Counted from the stretch's first letter, positions 27,114 through 35,420 are shown. The stretch is 64,000 nucleotides of DNA from Streptomyces canus (GCF_041435015.1 NZ_CP107989.1:4526001-4590000); one strand, 5' to 3'. The notes: generated by a model from the sequence alone, not told the origin. Made by a program: numbers and translations.

Positions 27114-27286
27114 GCGCCGAAGCACTTCACTGGTTCAAGTCGACGTACAGCGGCAGTGAAGGCGGCCAGTGCGTCGAGGTAGCCGCCTCCCCGCACACCA
27201 TCCACGTCCGCGACTCCAAGAACCCCGAGCCCACCCTCCGGGTAACGCCCACCACCTGGACCGCCTTCACCACCGGTCTCAAGTAG
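27110..27286 (+). CDS. DUF397-domain small protein (Scr2-like partner)
   Basis: The 58-residue protein has the DUF397 signature: WFKSTYSGSEGGQCVEVA, VRDSKNPEPTLRV and a C-terminal WTAFTTGL. It is translationally coupled to the XRE gene, so both should be made in fixed proportion. The inferred role is modulation of the XRE regulator by direct binding. Confidence 0.92.
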   Translation: MSAEALHWFKSTYSGSEGGQCVEVAASPHTIHVRDSKNPEPTLRVTPTTWTAFTTGLK

Positions 27287-27300
27287 CGCCGTCCGCCATT

Positions 27301-27328
27301 GTCAGTGGCTCCCCCTACAGTCACTGAC
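27301..27328. promoter_or_regulatory. Inverted repeat abutting the start of the DUF4253 gene
   Basis: GTCAGTG and CACTGAC (7-bp arms, 14-base gap) end directly before ATG 27329. This could be an operator or an RNA hairpin at the start site. A TACAGT hexamer between the arms could act as a -10 box. Confidence 0.35.
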
Positions 27329-28153
27329 ATGGCGACTCTTCCCAACCCGCTGCCCACCCTGGCGGCAGACCCGAGCGGCCGTTCGCTCGGACTCGGGCTC
27401 CCCCTCGGGAGACTGATCGACGAGACCGACGACGGCCCCTGGCACGAGCCGTTGCTGTGGCATGCCGAGTACGCCGCGTCCTCCGGCGCCTGGACCGCAC
27501 TGGGCGCCCCGGCCGCGCGAACGGGCCTGCTGCCGGTGCTGATAGAGGTCGGCGGCAGTCAGGGCGGGCCGGACGAGTGGGAGTTGATGCCCGGGGAGAT
27601 GTCGTACCCCGGGGACCACGACCCCGAGGAACTGCTGGCGGAGTACTGGGCGTACGTGATCGAGGAGCCCGACGACCTCGACGAGACGATCGCCCCCTAC
27701 GACGAGGCGTGGCCCGGCATCGCCCTGGCCCCCGCGTCCCTGCGCATCGACCCGGACCGCCGGGCCGCCGAGACGGCCGACGCGCTCCTCGACGAGGGCT
27801 CGTGGTTCAAGGAGCCGCGCCTCGCCCTGGTCCCGGCCCGTCGCAGCGCGGACATCCCGGCGGCCATCGGCTGGACGGGACCGATGAACTTCGAGGGCGA
27901 CACCGCGCGGATCAGCGCGGTCCTCCGCTCCTGGGAGGACCGCTTCGGCATACGCGTGGTCGCGCTCACCTTCGACCAACTGGTGCTGTCCGTCGCCGCC
28001 CCGCCGACGACGAAGGACGAGGCGGAGGCCGTCGCCGCCGAGCACTTCGCGTTCTGCCCGGACACCATCACCCAGGGGGACCACGAGACCCTGCGCGCGT
28101 ACGCCGAGCACGCGGTGCTGGGGCAGCGGGTCTGGTCGTTCTGGTGGGACTGA
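27329..28153 (+). CDS. DUF4253-domain protein
   Basis: The 274-residue soluble acidic protein ends with the DUF4253 region (VLRSWEDRFGIRVVALTFDQ ... ERTLRAYAEH-like ETLRAYAEHAVLGQRVWSFW). No signal peptide or membrane segment is present and no catalytic motif is known. The family is common in Streptomyces, sometimes among immunity-like proteins, but no toxin gene is adjacent here. Confidence 0.78.
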   Translation: MATLPNPLPTLAADPSGRSLGLGLPLGRLIDETDDGPWHEPLLWHAEYAASSGAWTALGAPAARTGLLPVLIEVGGSQGGPDEWELMPGEMSYPGDHDPEELLAEYWAYVIEEPDDLDETIAPYDEAWPGIALAPASLRIDPDRRAAETADALLDEGSWFKEPRLALVPARRSADIPAAIGWTGPMNFEGDTARISAVLRSWEDRFGIRVVALTFDQLVLSVAAPPTTKDEAEAVAAEHFAFCPDTITQGDHETLRAYAEHAVLGQRVWSFWWD

Positions 28154-28167
28154 TCTGGTGGGACTGA
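28140..28167 (+). repeat. Perfect 14-base tandem duplication across a stop codon
   Basis: TCTGGTGGGACTGA is present twice in direct succession. The first copy ends with the TGA of the DUF4253 gene; the second lies just outside. Confidence 0.95.
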
Positions 28168-28250
28168 CGGGACTCAGCCGGGGCAGCAGCCGTGCTCCAA
28201 GCTCTCCATCTCTCCACGCTGCCGTCAGCCCGGCCGTTAGGGTTGGCGCC

Positions 28251-29165
28251 GTGGAAATGCTGCACCTGCGCTATTTCGTCGCCGTCGCCGAGGAACTGAA
28301 CTTCACCGCCGCGGCTCGCAGACTGCACATGTCGACGCCCCCGTTGAGCAAACGGATCAAGGACCTGGAGCATGAGGTCGGGCACCGCCTCTTCGACCGC
28401 AGCACCCACCATGTCCGGCTCACTCCGGCCGGCACCGCGCTGCTGCCGATCGCCCAGGACGTACTGGAACAGGTCAACTCGATCCCCTGGCGGCTGGCCG
28501 AGGCCAGGCGGCCGCAGCGCAGCACCGTGTTCCTCGGCATGCCCGAGGGCGTCCACCCCGACCTGCGCGACCTGGTCAACGCCCTCGCCGAGCGGGTGCG
28601 GGAGCGGTTCGAGATCAAGCGCTGGCCCGGTGCCACCGCAGATCTGGTCACCGCGGTGCGCGACGGCCGCCTCGCGCTGACACTGGCCCGGCTCCCGGTC
28701 ACCGGCCCCGCGCTGGAACAGCTGGAGCAGCTGACGGTGATGTCGGAGCGGCTCGGCGCGGTCGTACCGGCGGACCGGTTCGCCGGCCGGGAGGCCATCG
28801 CGCTGGCCGAGCTCACCGGCCTCCCCTACGCCGCCTCCCCCGACATCACTCCCGCGTATTTCGACCAGCTCGACCGTCAGCTGTCGGAACTCGGGGTGAA
28901 GAAGCGCATCAAAATCACTCACGCGGGATTCGGTGCGGCCTCCGAAGTGATTTCCTCAGGGCTGGCTTTTTCCATTTCCATGCTCGACGAGAAAAGTCCC
29001 ATGCACGGTTACGGAATAGAGAATGTGACCGTCCTCCCCTTCACGGACTTCCACCCCCGCCTGGAGACCGCCCTCCTGTGGAACCGCGACCGCGGCGACT
29101 GCGGTGACCTGGAGGAACTTGTCACCGCAGTGCGCGAGATCTTCAGTGAGCCGATCCAGATCTAG
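28251..29165 (+). CDS. LysR-type transcriptional regulator of the adjacent catabolic operon
   Basis: GTG 28251 gives 304 residues; ATG 28257 is an alternative. The N-terminal winged helix (LHLRYFVAVAEELNFTAAAR, then LSKRIKDLEHEVGHRLFDR) is followed by a substrate-binding domain. It lies directly upstream of a five-gene catabolic operon in the same direction, and very likely controls it in response to a pathway intermediate. Bases ~28895-29030 use clearly more A/T-ending codons than the rest of the gene. Confidence 0.88.
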   Translation: MEMLHLRYFVAVAEELNFTAAARRLHMSTPPLSKRIKDLEHEVGHRLFDRSTHHVRLTPAGTALLPIAQDVLEQVNSIPWRLAEARRPQRSTVFLGMPEGVHPDLRDLVNALAERVRERFEIKRWPGATADLVTAVRDGRLALTLARLPVTGPALEQLEQLTVMSERLGAVVPADRFAGREAIALAELTGLPYAASPDITPAYFDQLDRQLSELGVKKRIKITHAGFGAASEVISSGLAFSISMLDEKSPMHGYGIENVTVLPFTDFHPRLETALLWNRDRGDCGDLEELVTAVREIFSEPIQI

Positions 29166-29174
29166 CGGCCACAA

Positions 29175-29199
29175 CGGTATGACCACTGTGGTCATACCG
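29175..29199. promoter_or_regulatory. Perfect palindrome downstream of lysR gene (operator or terminator)
   Basis: CGGTATGACCAC-T-GTGGTCATACCG has 12-bp arms and one central base. It lies 10 bases after the LysR stop and ~88 bases before the CoA-transferase ATG. The near absence of a loop favours a protein-binding site over an RNA hairpin. It is the best candidate for a LysR or other operator of the operon. Confidence 0.55.
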
Positions 29200-29242
29200 C
29201 CCTTCACAGCTTGATCATTCCGTTTCTCCTCCGTCCTCACTA

Positions 29243-29266
29243 GCTTCGTTATCAGAGCAACGAAGC
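29243..29266 (+). promoter_or_regulatory. Second inverted repeat before the catabolic operon
   Basis: GCTTCGTT and AACGAAGC (8-bp arms, 8-base loop) end 20 bases before ATG 29287. It could be a second operator or a 5' UTR hairpin next to the ribosome-binding site. Confidence 0.4.
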
Positions 29267-29286
29267 AAGGTGCGAAAGGACGAACG

Positions 29287-30450
29287 ATGACGGACACCAA
29301 CACCCCCACCGGCCCCCTGGACGGTGTGCGCGTAATCGACCTCTCGACCGTCGTGATGGGCCCGTACGCCGCCCAGATCCTCGGTGACCTCGGCGCCGAC
29401 GTGATCAAGATCGAGTCCCCCGCCGACACCGTGCGCGTCGGCCAGTACCGCACCACGCCCGGCATGACCCCGCTGAACCTCAACGTCAACCGCAACAAGC
29501 GCAGCGTCGCGCTCAACCTCAAGGACGCCGCCGAGCGCGACCGGGCCCTCGAACTGATCGACACCGCGGACGTGTTCATCACCAACATGCGCCCGCACGC
29601 GCTCAGCCGCCTCGGCATGACCTACGACGACCTCGCCCGGCGCAACCCCGGCCTGGTCTACGCGCACGCCCAGGGTTTCCGCAGCGACTCCGACCGGGCC
29701 GGCGACGCCGCCTACGACGAGACCGTGCAGGCCTCCTCCGGGCTCGTCGACATCGCCCACCGCGCCCTGGGCGAGCCGGTCTACCTGCCGACCATCCTCG
29801 GCGACAAGGTCTCCTCGCTGACCATCGCCTACAGCGTGCTCGCCGCGCTGCTGCACCGGAACGGCACCGGGCAGGGCCAGCGCGTCGAGATCCCGATGAC
29901 GGACACGCTGATCGCCTTCAACCTGGTCGAGCACCTCTCGGGGCACGTCTACGAGCCGGCACAGGGCACCACGGGCTTCCCGCTGTCGATGACGAAGGGC
30001 CACCGAGCCGTCCGTACCAAGGACGGTCTCGCCTGTGTGATCCCCTACAACCCGCAGAACTTCCGGGACTTCTTCGCCGCCGCGGGCCGTCCCGACCTGG
30101 CCGCCGACCCGCGCGTCAACGGCGAGGCCATCGACGGCGCCGACCACGAGGCCCTGGCCGCGCTGATCGACGCGTGCGCCCCGGCGCTGACCACCGCCGA
30201 GTGGACCGAGGTGTGCTCCAAGCACAGCATCCCGATGGCCCCGGTCCTGGAGCTGGACCGCGCGCACGAGGACGACTACGTCCGCGGCGGCCACCTCCTC
30301 GACACCGTCGAGCACCCGACCGAGGGCGCGATCCGCACCGTGGGCATCCCGGTGCAGTTCTCCGCCACCCCCGGCTCGATCCGCCGCCTCGCCCCCGTCG
30401 CGGGCCAGGACACCGCGGCCGTCCTCGCCGAACTCGAAGCCGCTCGCTGA
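29287..30450 (+). CDS. CaiB/BaiF-family (type III) CoA-transferase
   Basis: The 387-residue protein shows the family III pattern: GVRVIDLSTVVMGPYAAQIL at the N-terminus, DVIKIESP, NRNKRSVALNLK, and LPTILGDKVSSL with the catalytic aspartate near residue 173. Such enzymes move CoA from a donor thioester to a carboxylic acid. As first gene of the operon it probably activates the growth substrate. The acid is unknown; CaiB, Frc and BaiF relatives use carnitine-type, oxalate and bile-acid substrates. Confidence 0.9.
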   Translation: MTDTNTPTGPLDGVRVIDLSTVVMGPYAAQILGDLGADVIKIESPADTVRVGQYRTTPGMTPLNLNVNRNKRSVALNLKDAAERDRALELIDTADVFITNMRPHALSRLGMTYDDLARRNPGLVYAHAQGFRSDSDRAGDAAYDETVQASSGLVDIAHRALGEPVYLPTILGDKVSSLTIAYSVLAALLHRNGTGQGQRVEIPMTDTLIAFNLVEHLSGHVYEPAQGTTGFPLSMTKGHRAVRTKDGLACVIPYNPQNFRDFFAAAGRPDLAADPRVNGEAIDGADHEALAALIDACAPALTTAEWTEVCSKHSIPMAPVLELDRAHEDDYVRGGHLLDTVEHPTEGAIRTVGIPVQFSATPGSIRRLAPVAGQDTAAVLAELEAAR

Positions 30451-30499
30451 GCCCGCGCAGAAAGCCCGCGTGCACAGCCGGCGAAGAAAGAAGCAATCC

Positions 30500-31267
30500 A
30501 TGAGCACCCCCGAAGTCCGCACCGAACAGCTCGACTCCACCCTGCTGATCACGATCGACCGCCCGCAGGCCCGCAACGCCGTGAACGCCGCCGTCGCCGC
30601 CGGCCTCGCCGCCGCCCTGGACCGACTGGAAGCCGACCCCGACCTCCGCGTCGGCGTCCTGACCGGCGCGGAGGGCACCTTCAGCGCCGGCATGGACCTC
30701 AAGGCCGCCCTGCGCGGCGAGTCCCCCGAGATCGAGGGCCGCGGTTTCGGCGGCCTCACCGAGACCGAACTGACGAAGCCTCTGATCGCCGCCGTCGAGG
30801 GCTGGGCGATGGGCGGCGGCTTCGAACTGGCCCTGGGCTGCGACCTGATCGTCGCCGCCGAGGACGCGCGATTCGGCCTGCCCGAGGTCAAGCGCGGCCT
30901 GATCGCCGCGGGCGGCGGAGTGATCCGACTGCCGCAGCGCATCCCGCACCACCTGGCGATGGAGTTCCTGCTGACCGGCGAACCCGTCGACGGCCGCCGG
31001 GCCGCCGAACTGGGCCTGGCCAACCGGGTCACCGCCCCGGGCGAGGCCACCGCCGTTGCCCTGCGACTCGCCGAGCAGCTCACGCTGAACGCCCCGCTCG
31101 CGCTGGCCGCGGTCAAGCAGATCGTGCGCGCCGCCCACGGTGTGCCCGAGGCCGACGCCTTCGCGGTACAGCGCAAGGAAATGGCCGGCCTGACGGCCTC
31201 GGCCGACGTCCGCGAGGGAATGACCGCCTTCGCCGAGCGCCGCGCCCCGCAGTGGACGGGCAAGTGA
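30500..31267 (+). CDS. Enoyl-CoA hydratase/isomerase (crotonase)
   Basis: ATG 30500 gives 255 residues. Oxyanion-hole segments are FSAGMDLKA and WAMGGGFELALGCD. Both glutamates used by hydratases are present (GGGFELA and FGLPEVKRGL), which supports hydration of a 2-enoyl-CoA. It follows the CoA-transferase by 49 bases and is separated by a single base from the next gene. The role in the pathway is inferred from order. Confidence 0.9.
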   Translation: MSTPEVRTEQLDSTLLITIDRPQARNAVNAAVAAGLAAALDRLEADPDLRVGVLTGAEGTFSAGMDLKAALRGESPEIEGRGFGGLTETELTKPLIAAVEGWAMGGGFELALGCDLIVAAEDARFGLPEVKRGLIAAGGGVIRLPQRIPHHLAMEFLLTGEPVDGRRAAELGLANRVTAPGEATAVALRLAEQLTLNAPLALAAVKQIVRAAHGVPEADAFAVQRKEMAGLTASADVREGMTAFAERRAPQWTGK

Positions 31268-31268
31268 C

Positions 31269-32015
31269 ATGAGGATCGACGACGTACGGCAGCACGTGAT
31301 CACTCCGCTGACCGGCCCGGCGTTCCCGCCGGTGGTCCCGAGGTTCACCGACCGCGAGTACCTCAACATCGTCTACCGCACCGACGCCGACGCGCTGCGC
31401 GCCGTGGTCCCCGAACCCCTGCGGATCGACGAGCCGTTGGTCCGGTTCGAGGTCATGAAGATGGGCGACGTCAGCGGCTACGGCCCCTACACCGAGGCCG
31501 GCCAGGCGATCCCGGTGACCCTCGACGGCGAACGCGGCGAGTACCTGCACGCCATGTACCTCGACAACTTCCCGGCGACCGCGTCGGGGCGCGAGGTCAG
31601 CGCGTACCCGAAGACGATCGCCGCACCAAGCCTCTGCCTCGACCACGGCACCTTGGTCGGCACCCTCGACCACGGCTCGCTCCGGGTCGCCACCGCGACC
31701 ATGGGCTACAAGCACCACGAGCTCGACCGCCGCGAGGCCGAGGCACAGATCACCGTGCCGACCTTCATGCTCAAGACGATCCCCGGCTACGACGGTTCGC
31801 CCCGGGTGCAGGAACTCGTCCGCACCGAGATCACCGACATCGAGGTCAAGTGGGCCTACACCGGTCCCGCGAGGCTCCAGCTCTTCCAGCACGTCCTCGC
31901 CCCCCTGGCCGACCTGCCGGTCCTGGAGATCGTCTCCGCGAGCCACATCCTCACCGACCTGACGCTCGCCCCGGTCAAGCCGGTCTTCGACTACCTCGAA
32001 GGAGCAGCGTCGTGA
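31269..32015 (+). CDS. Acetoacetate decarboxylase-family protein
   Basis: The 248-residue protein matches the acetoacetate decarboxylase family in length and in its active-site segment REVSAYPKTIAAP. The lysine is at residue 115, the same number as the Schiff-base lysine of the Clostridium enzyme. Upstream residues EYLHAMYLDNFPATASGREV supply conserved positions. It would decarboxylate a free beta-keto acid, or act as a related aldolase/dehydratase. Its stop overlaps the GTG of the next gene. Confidence 0.87.
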   Translation: MRIDDVRQHVITPLTGPAFPPVVPRFTDREYLNIVYRTDADALRAVVPEPLRIDEPLVRFEVMKMGDVSGYGPYTEAGQAIPVTLDGERGEYLHAMYLDNFPATASGREVSAYPKTIAAPSLCLDHGTLVGTLDHGSLRVATATMGYKHHELDRREAEAQITVPTFMLKTIPGYDGSPRVQELVRTEITDIEVKWAYTGPARLQLFQHVLAPLADLPVLEIVSASHILTDLTLAPVKPVFDYLEGAAS

Positions 32016-32962
32016 CACACGACTTTCGTACGGCCGCCGTGATCGGCGCCGGCACCATCGGACTCTCCTGGACGACCCTCTTCGCCGCCCACGGCCTCAC
32101 CGTCCACGTGACCGACCCCCGCCCCGACCTCGCCGAAGCCGTCGACGCGGCCCTGGCCGACTTCGCCCCGCACCTCGCGGCCCGGGGCCTGGACGTCGGG
32201 GGTCTCGCCGACCGGGTCCACCTCGCGGCCGACGTGACGGAGGCGGTCCGGGACGCGGACGTGGTCCAGGAGAACGGCCCGGAGCGGGTCGAGTTCAAGA
32301 AGGACCTGTTCGCCACCCTGGTCCGCGAAGCGCCGCAGCACGCACTCCTGCTGAGCTCGTCCTCGGCGATCCCCTCGACCGACTTCACCACGGACCTGGT
32401 CCGGGAGGACGCCGGCCGGATCCTCATCGGCCACCCCTTCAACCCCCCGCACCTGATCCCCCTGGTCGAGGTCGTCCCCGGCGAACGCACCACCGAGGAC
32501 GCCGTCCAGGCCGCGGTGAACTTCTACACCCTCCTCGGCCGCACCCCGGTCGTCGAGCGCAAGGAGATCCCCGGCTTCGTCGGCAACCGCCTCCAGAACG
32601 CCCTCAACCGCGAGGCGATCTACCTCGTCGAGCAGGGCGTGGTGACCCCCGAGGACCTCGACAAGGTGATGACGAACTCCCTCGGCATCCGCTGGTCGAC
32701 GGTGGGCCCGTTCCTCGGCTCCCACCTGGGCGGCGGCCCCGGCGGCTACCGGCACATCGTCGAGCACATCGGAGCCTCGATGGGACAGGTGTGGGCGACC
32801 CTCGGCACCCCGTCCCAGACCCCCGAGGAGAAGGAACGGCTCATCACGGCCGTAGAAGACGCTTACGGCTCCTCCACGTACTCGGAACTCACCGAGACGC
32901 GCGACCGCAGGCAACTGGCCGTCCTGGCCGCACTGGACAACTCCCACAAGGAGGAGAACTGA
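32012..32962 (+). CDS. 3-hydroxyacyl-CoA dehydrogenase family, lambda-crystallin/carnitine dehydrogenase-like
   Basis: GTG 32012 overlaps the preceding stop and gives 316 residues. The Rossmann motif VIGAGTIG is at residues 10-17, followed by the catalytic region SSSSAIPSTDF and GHPFNPPHLIPLVEVVPGER, then EIPGFVGNRLQNALNREAIY. The HPFNPP(H)xIPLVE signature and short length fit the branch containing L-carnitine dehydrogenase and L-gulonate dehydrogenase. That branch oxidises free 3-hydroxy acids rather than CoA esters. The substrate is unproven. Confidence 0.88.
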   Translation: MTHDFRTAAVIGAGTIGLSWTTLFAAHGLTVHVTDPRPDLAEAVDAALADFAPHLAARGLDVGGLADRVHLAADVTEAVRDADVVQENGPERVEFKKDLFATLVREAPQHALLLSSSSAIPSTDFTTDLVREDAGRILIGHPFNPPHLIPLVEVVPGERTTEDAVQAAVNFYTLLGRTPVVERKEIPGFVGNRLQNALNREAIYLVEQGVVTPEDLDKVMTNSLGIRWSTVGPFLGSHLGGGPGGYRHIVEHIGASMGQVWATLGTPSQTPEEKERLITAVEDAYGSSTYSELTETRDRRQLAVLAALDNSHKEEN

Positions 32963-32963
32963 G

Positions 32964-34166
32964 ATGACCACCACCGTGCAGCCCCTCGAAGACCAGCTGA
33001 TCTCCGACTTCTACGGCTACGAGGCCCTGCTGCCCGACGAGGAGCGCAAGCTCCTCCTCAAGGCCCGCACCCTCATGCGCGACGAGGTCAAGCCGCTGGT
33101 GAACGAGAACTGGGGCAACGGCACCTTCCCCCGGGAACTGATCGGCATCTTCCGCGAGAGCGGCCTGGCGGGCCTCCCCTACGAGGGCTACGGCGAGCAC
33201 CGCCCCGCCGTCAGCAACCTGCTCACCGGCATGATGGCGATGGAGATGAGCCGCACCGACGCCTCGGTGGCCACGTTCTTCGGCGTCCACAACGGACTGG
33301 CGATGTACTCCGTCCACTCCGGCGGCGACCAGGAGCAGCGGGACCGCTGGCTGCCCGGGATGGCCGCGATGGACAAGATCGGCGCGTTCGCGATGACCGA
33401 GCCGCTCGGCGGCTCCGACGTGGCGGGCGGCATGCGCACCACGGCCCAGCGCGACGGTGACAGCTGGATCCTCAACGGGGCCAAGAAGTGGATCGGCAAC
33501 GCGACCTTCGCCGACTACGTCGTCGTCTGGGCGAGGGACGTCGGCGACAACCACGTCAAGGGATTCGTGGTCGAGAAGGACACTCCCGGCTTCGAACCGA
33601 CGAGGATCGAGGGCAAGATCGCCTTCCGGATCGTGGAGAACGCCGAGATCACCCTGACCGACGTCCGCGTCCCGGAGGCGAACCGCCTCCAGAACATCGA
33701 CTCCTTCCGCGATGTCGCCGAGATCCTGCGCGCCACCCGCGGCGGGGTCGCCTGGCAGGCGCTGGGCGTGATGATCGGCGCCTACGAACTCGCCCTGGAC
33801 TACGCCAAGGAGCGCAAGCAGTTCGGCCGCCCGATCGCCCGGTTCCAGCTGGTGCAGGACCTGCTCGTGAAGAGCCTCGGCAACATCACCGCCTCCTGGG
33901 GCATGCTCGTGCAGCTCGCCCGGCTCCAGGACGCCGGGATCTTCCACGACGAACACTCGTCGCTGGCCAAGGCGTTCGTCACCTCGCGGATGCGGGAGGT
34001 CGTCGCCTGGAGCCGGGAGATCTTCGGCGGCAACGGCATCGTGCTGGACTACGACATCGCCCGCTTCTTCACCGACGCCGAGGCGATCTACTCCTTCGAG
34101 GGCACCCGGGAGATGAACACCCTGATCGTCGGCAAGGCGATCACGGGACAGAGCGCCTTCGTCTGA
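32964..34166 (+). CDS. Acyl-CoA dehydrogenase, glutaryl-CoA dehydrogenase-like
   Basis: The 400-residue flavoprotein has the ACAD signatures AFAMTEPLGGSDVAGGMRTT and RKQFGRPIARFQLVQ, and the late EIFGGNGIVLDYDIARFFTD, YSFEGTREMN segments. The glutamate in FEGTREM aligns with the catalytic base of glutaryl-CoA dehydrogenases, whose C-terminus (GRAITG) is mirrored by GKAITGQ. It would introduce a 2,3-double bond, perhaps with decarboxylation. It is the last operon gene and is followed by a strong hairpin. Confidence 0.9.
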   Translation: MTTTVQPLEDQLISDFYGYEALLPDEERKLLLKARTLMRDEVKPLVNENWGNGTFPRELIGIFRESGLAGLPYEGYGEHRPAVSNLLTGMMAMEMSRTDASVATFFGVHNGLAMYSVHSGGDQEQRDRWLPGMAAMDKIGAFAMTEPLGGSDVAGGMRTTAQRDGDSWILNGAKKWIGNATFADYVVVWARDVGDNHVKGFVVEKDTPGFEPTRIEGKIAFRIVENAEITLTDVRVPEANRLQNIDSFRDVAEILRATRGGVAWQALGVMIGAYELALDYAKERKQFGRPIARFQLVQDLLVKSLGNITASWGMLVQLARLQDAGIFHDEHSSLAKAFVTSRMREVVAWSREIFGGNGIVLDYDIARFFTDAEAIYSFEGTREMNTLIVGKAITGQSAFV

Positions 34167-34191
34167 ACGACCACCCGAACACCGGCCGTAT

Positions 34192-34226
34192 GGGGCGTGA
34201 CTCGCGCAGGAGGCGAGTCACGCCCC
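34192..34226. terminator. Bidirectional hairpin terminator after the catabolic operon
   Basis: A perfect 14-bp stem (GGGGCGTGACTCGC with its complement) and a 7-base loop lie at the convergence with the aminotransferase gene, whose stop is inside the stem. Either transcript could end here. Confidence 0.85.
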
Positions 34227-35420
34227 GCCGCGCAACCCCTCCCCCAGCCTCCGCAGCCCCTCCCCGATCTCCCGCGGCGTCTGCGTCACGAAGCACAGCC
34301 GCAGGGTCGAGCGGTCGGGCTCACCGGCGTAGAAGGGCGCCCCCGGGACGTAGGCCACATCCCACGTCACGACCTGCGGAAGCAGCGCGGTCGTGTCGTA
34401 CGACGCCGGAAGCCGCGCCCAGAGGAACATGCCGCCCTCGGGCCGGGTCCAGGTCGACCCCTCGGGCAGGGCGTCGGCCAGCCCCGCCAGCATGGCGTCC
34501 CGCCGCTCCCCGTAGACCCCGGCGACGCGCCGCACATGCGCGTCGAGGTCGCGGTCGGCCAAGTACCGTGCCGCGGCGAGCTGGTTGACGGTCGGGGTGT
34601 GCAGATCGGCGGCCTGCTTGGCGACCGCGCAGGCCCGCCGCAGCTCGCCGGGCGCCCGCAGCCAGCCGAGCCGCAGCCCGGGGGCCATGACCTTGGAGAA
34701 GGACCCGAGCAGCACGACCCGGTCGCGGACCTCCTTGTGGGAGGCGATCCACGGCACCCGCTCGCCCTCGAAGCGGAGCTCGCCGTACGGGTCGTCCTCG
34801 ACGATCCACAGCCCGCGCCGCGCGGCCACGGACGCGACGGCGGCCCGGCGCTCCGCGGACATGGTCCGTCCGGTCGGGTTCTGGAAGGTGGGCACGGTGT
34901 AGAGCAGCTTGGGCCGCTCCTTCACCACCAGCTCCTCCAGCGCGACCGGATCCGGACCCTCCCCGTCCCCCGGCACGGCCACCACCCGGGCACCGGCGAG
35001 CCCGAAGGCCTGAAGTGCCGCCAGATAACAGGGACTTTCGACGAGGACGGTGTCCCCGGGCTCAAGGAGCGCGGTGGCGAGCAGCGACAGCGCCTGCTGC
35101 GACCCGGTGGTGACGAGGAGATCGTCCGCCTCCGTGACCAGCCCCCGAACCGACATCCGCGCCGCGAGGGCCGCCCGCAGCACGGGCTCGCCCTCGGTGG
35201 TCGAGTACTGGAGCGCCCGCTCGGGCATCTCCTCCAGGACCGCGCGGAAGGCGGCCGCGATCCCCTCGGCGTCGAACAGTTCGGGCGCCGGCAGCCCGCC
35301 CGCGAAGTTGATGACCTCGGGGCGGGCGGTGACGGCGAGGATGTCCCGTACGGGCGACCCACCGACCGCCCGGGCCCGGGCGGCGAGCGGCGGCACGGAA
35401 GCGATCATGGGCACCGTCAT
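34218..35420 (-). CDS. PLP-dependent aminotransferase, fold type I (2-aminoadipate/MocR-like, no HTH)
   Basis: The 400-residue protein has the PLP-binding lysine in LGSFSKVMAPGLRLGW. Further conserved segments are TTGSQQALSLLATAL, TVPTFQNPTGRTMSAERR and IVEDDPYGELRFEG. The N-terminal FAGGLPAPELF motif is typical of LysN/2-aminoadipate aminotransferases, which are also the ancestors of MocR regulators. It has no DNA-binding domain and acts as an enzyme of unknown amino-acid specificity. It is convergent with the catabolic operon and not obviously part of it. Confidence 0.88.
   Translation of the reverse strand: MTVPMIASVPPLAARARAVGGSPVRDILAVTARPEVINFAGGLPAPELFDAEGIAAAFRAVLEEMPERALQYSTTEGEPVLRAALAARMSVRGLVTEADDLLVTTGSQQALSLLATALLEPGDTVLVESPCYLAALQAFGLAGARVVAVPGDGEGPDPVALEELVVKERPKLLYTVPTFQNPTGRTMSAERRAAVASVAARRGLWIVEDDPYGELRFEGERVPWIASHKEVRDRVVLLGSFSKVMAPGLRLGWLRAPGELRRACAVAKQAADLHTPTVNQLAAARYLADRDLDAHVRRVAGVYGERRDAMLAGLADALPEGSTWTRPEGGMFLWARLPASYDTTALLPQVVTWDVAYVPGAPFYAGEPDRSTLRLCFVTQTPREIGEGLRRLGEGLRGGA

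Noticed and set aside
27110..28153. Classical toxin-antitoxin or immunity locus around the DUF397 and DUF4253 genes
   Set aside because: No recognisable toxin domain is present; the Scr1-type pair is better described as a regulator with its modulator.
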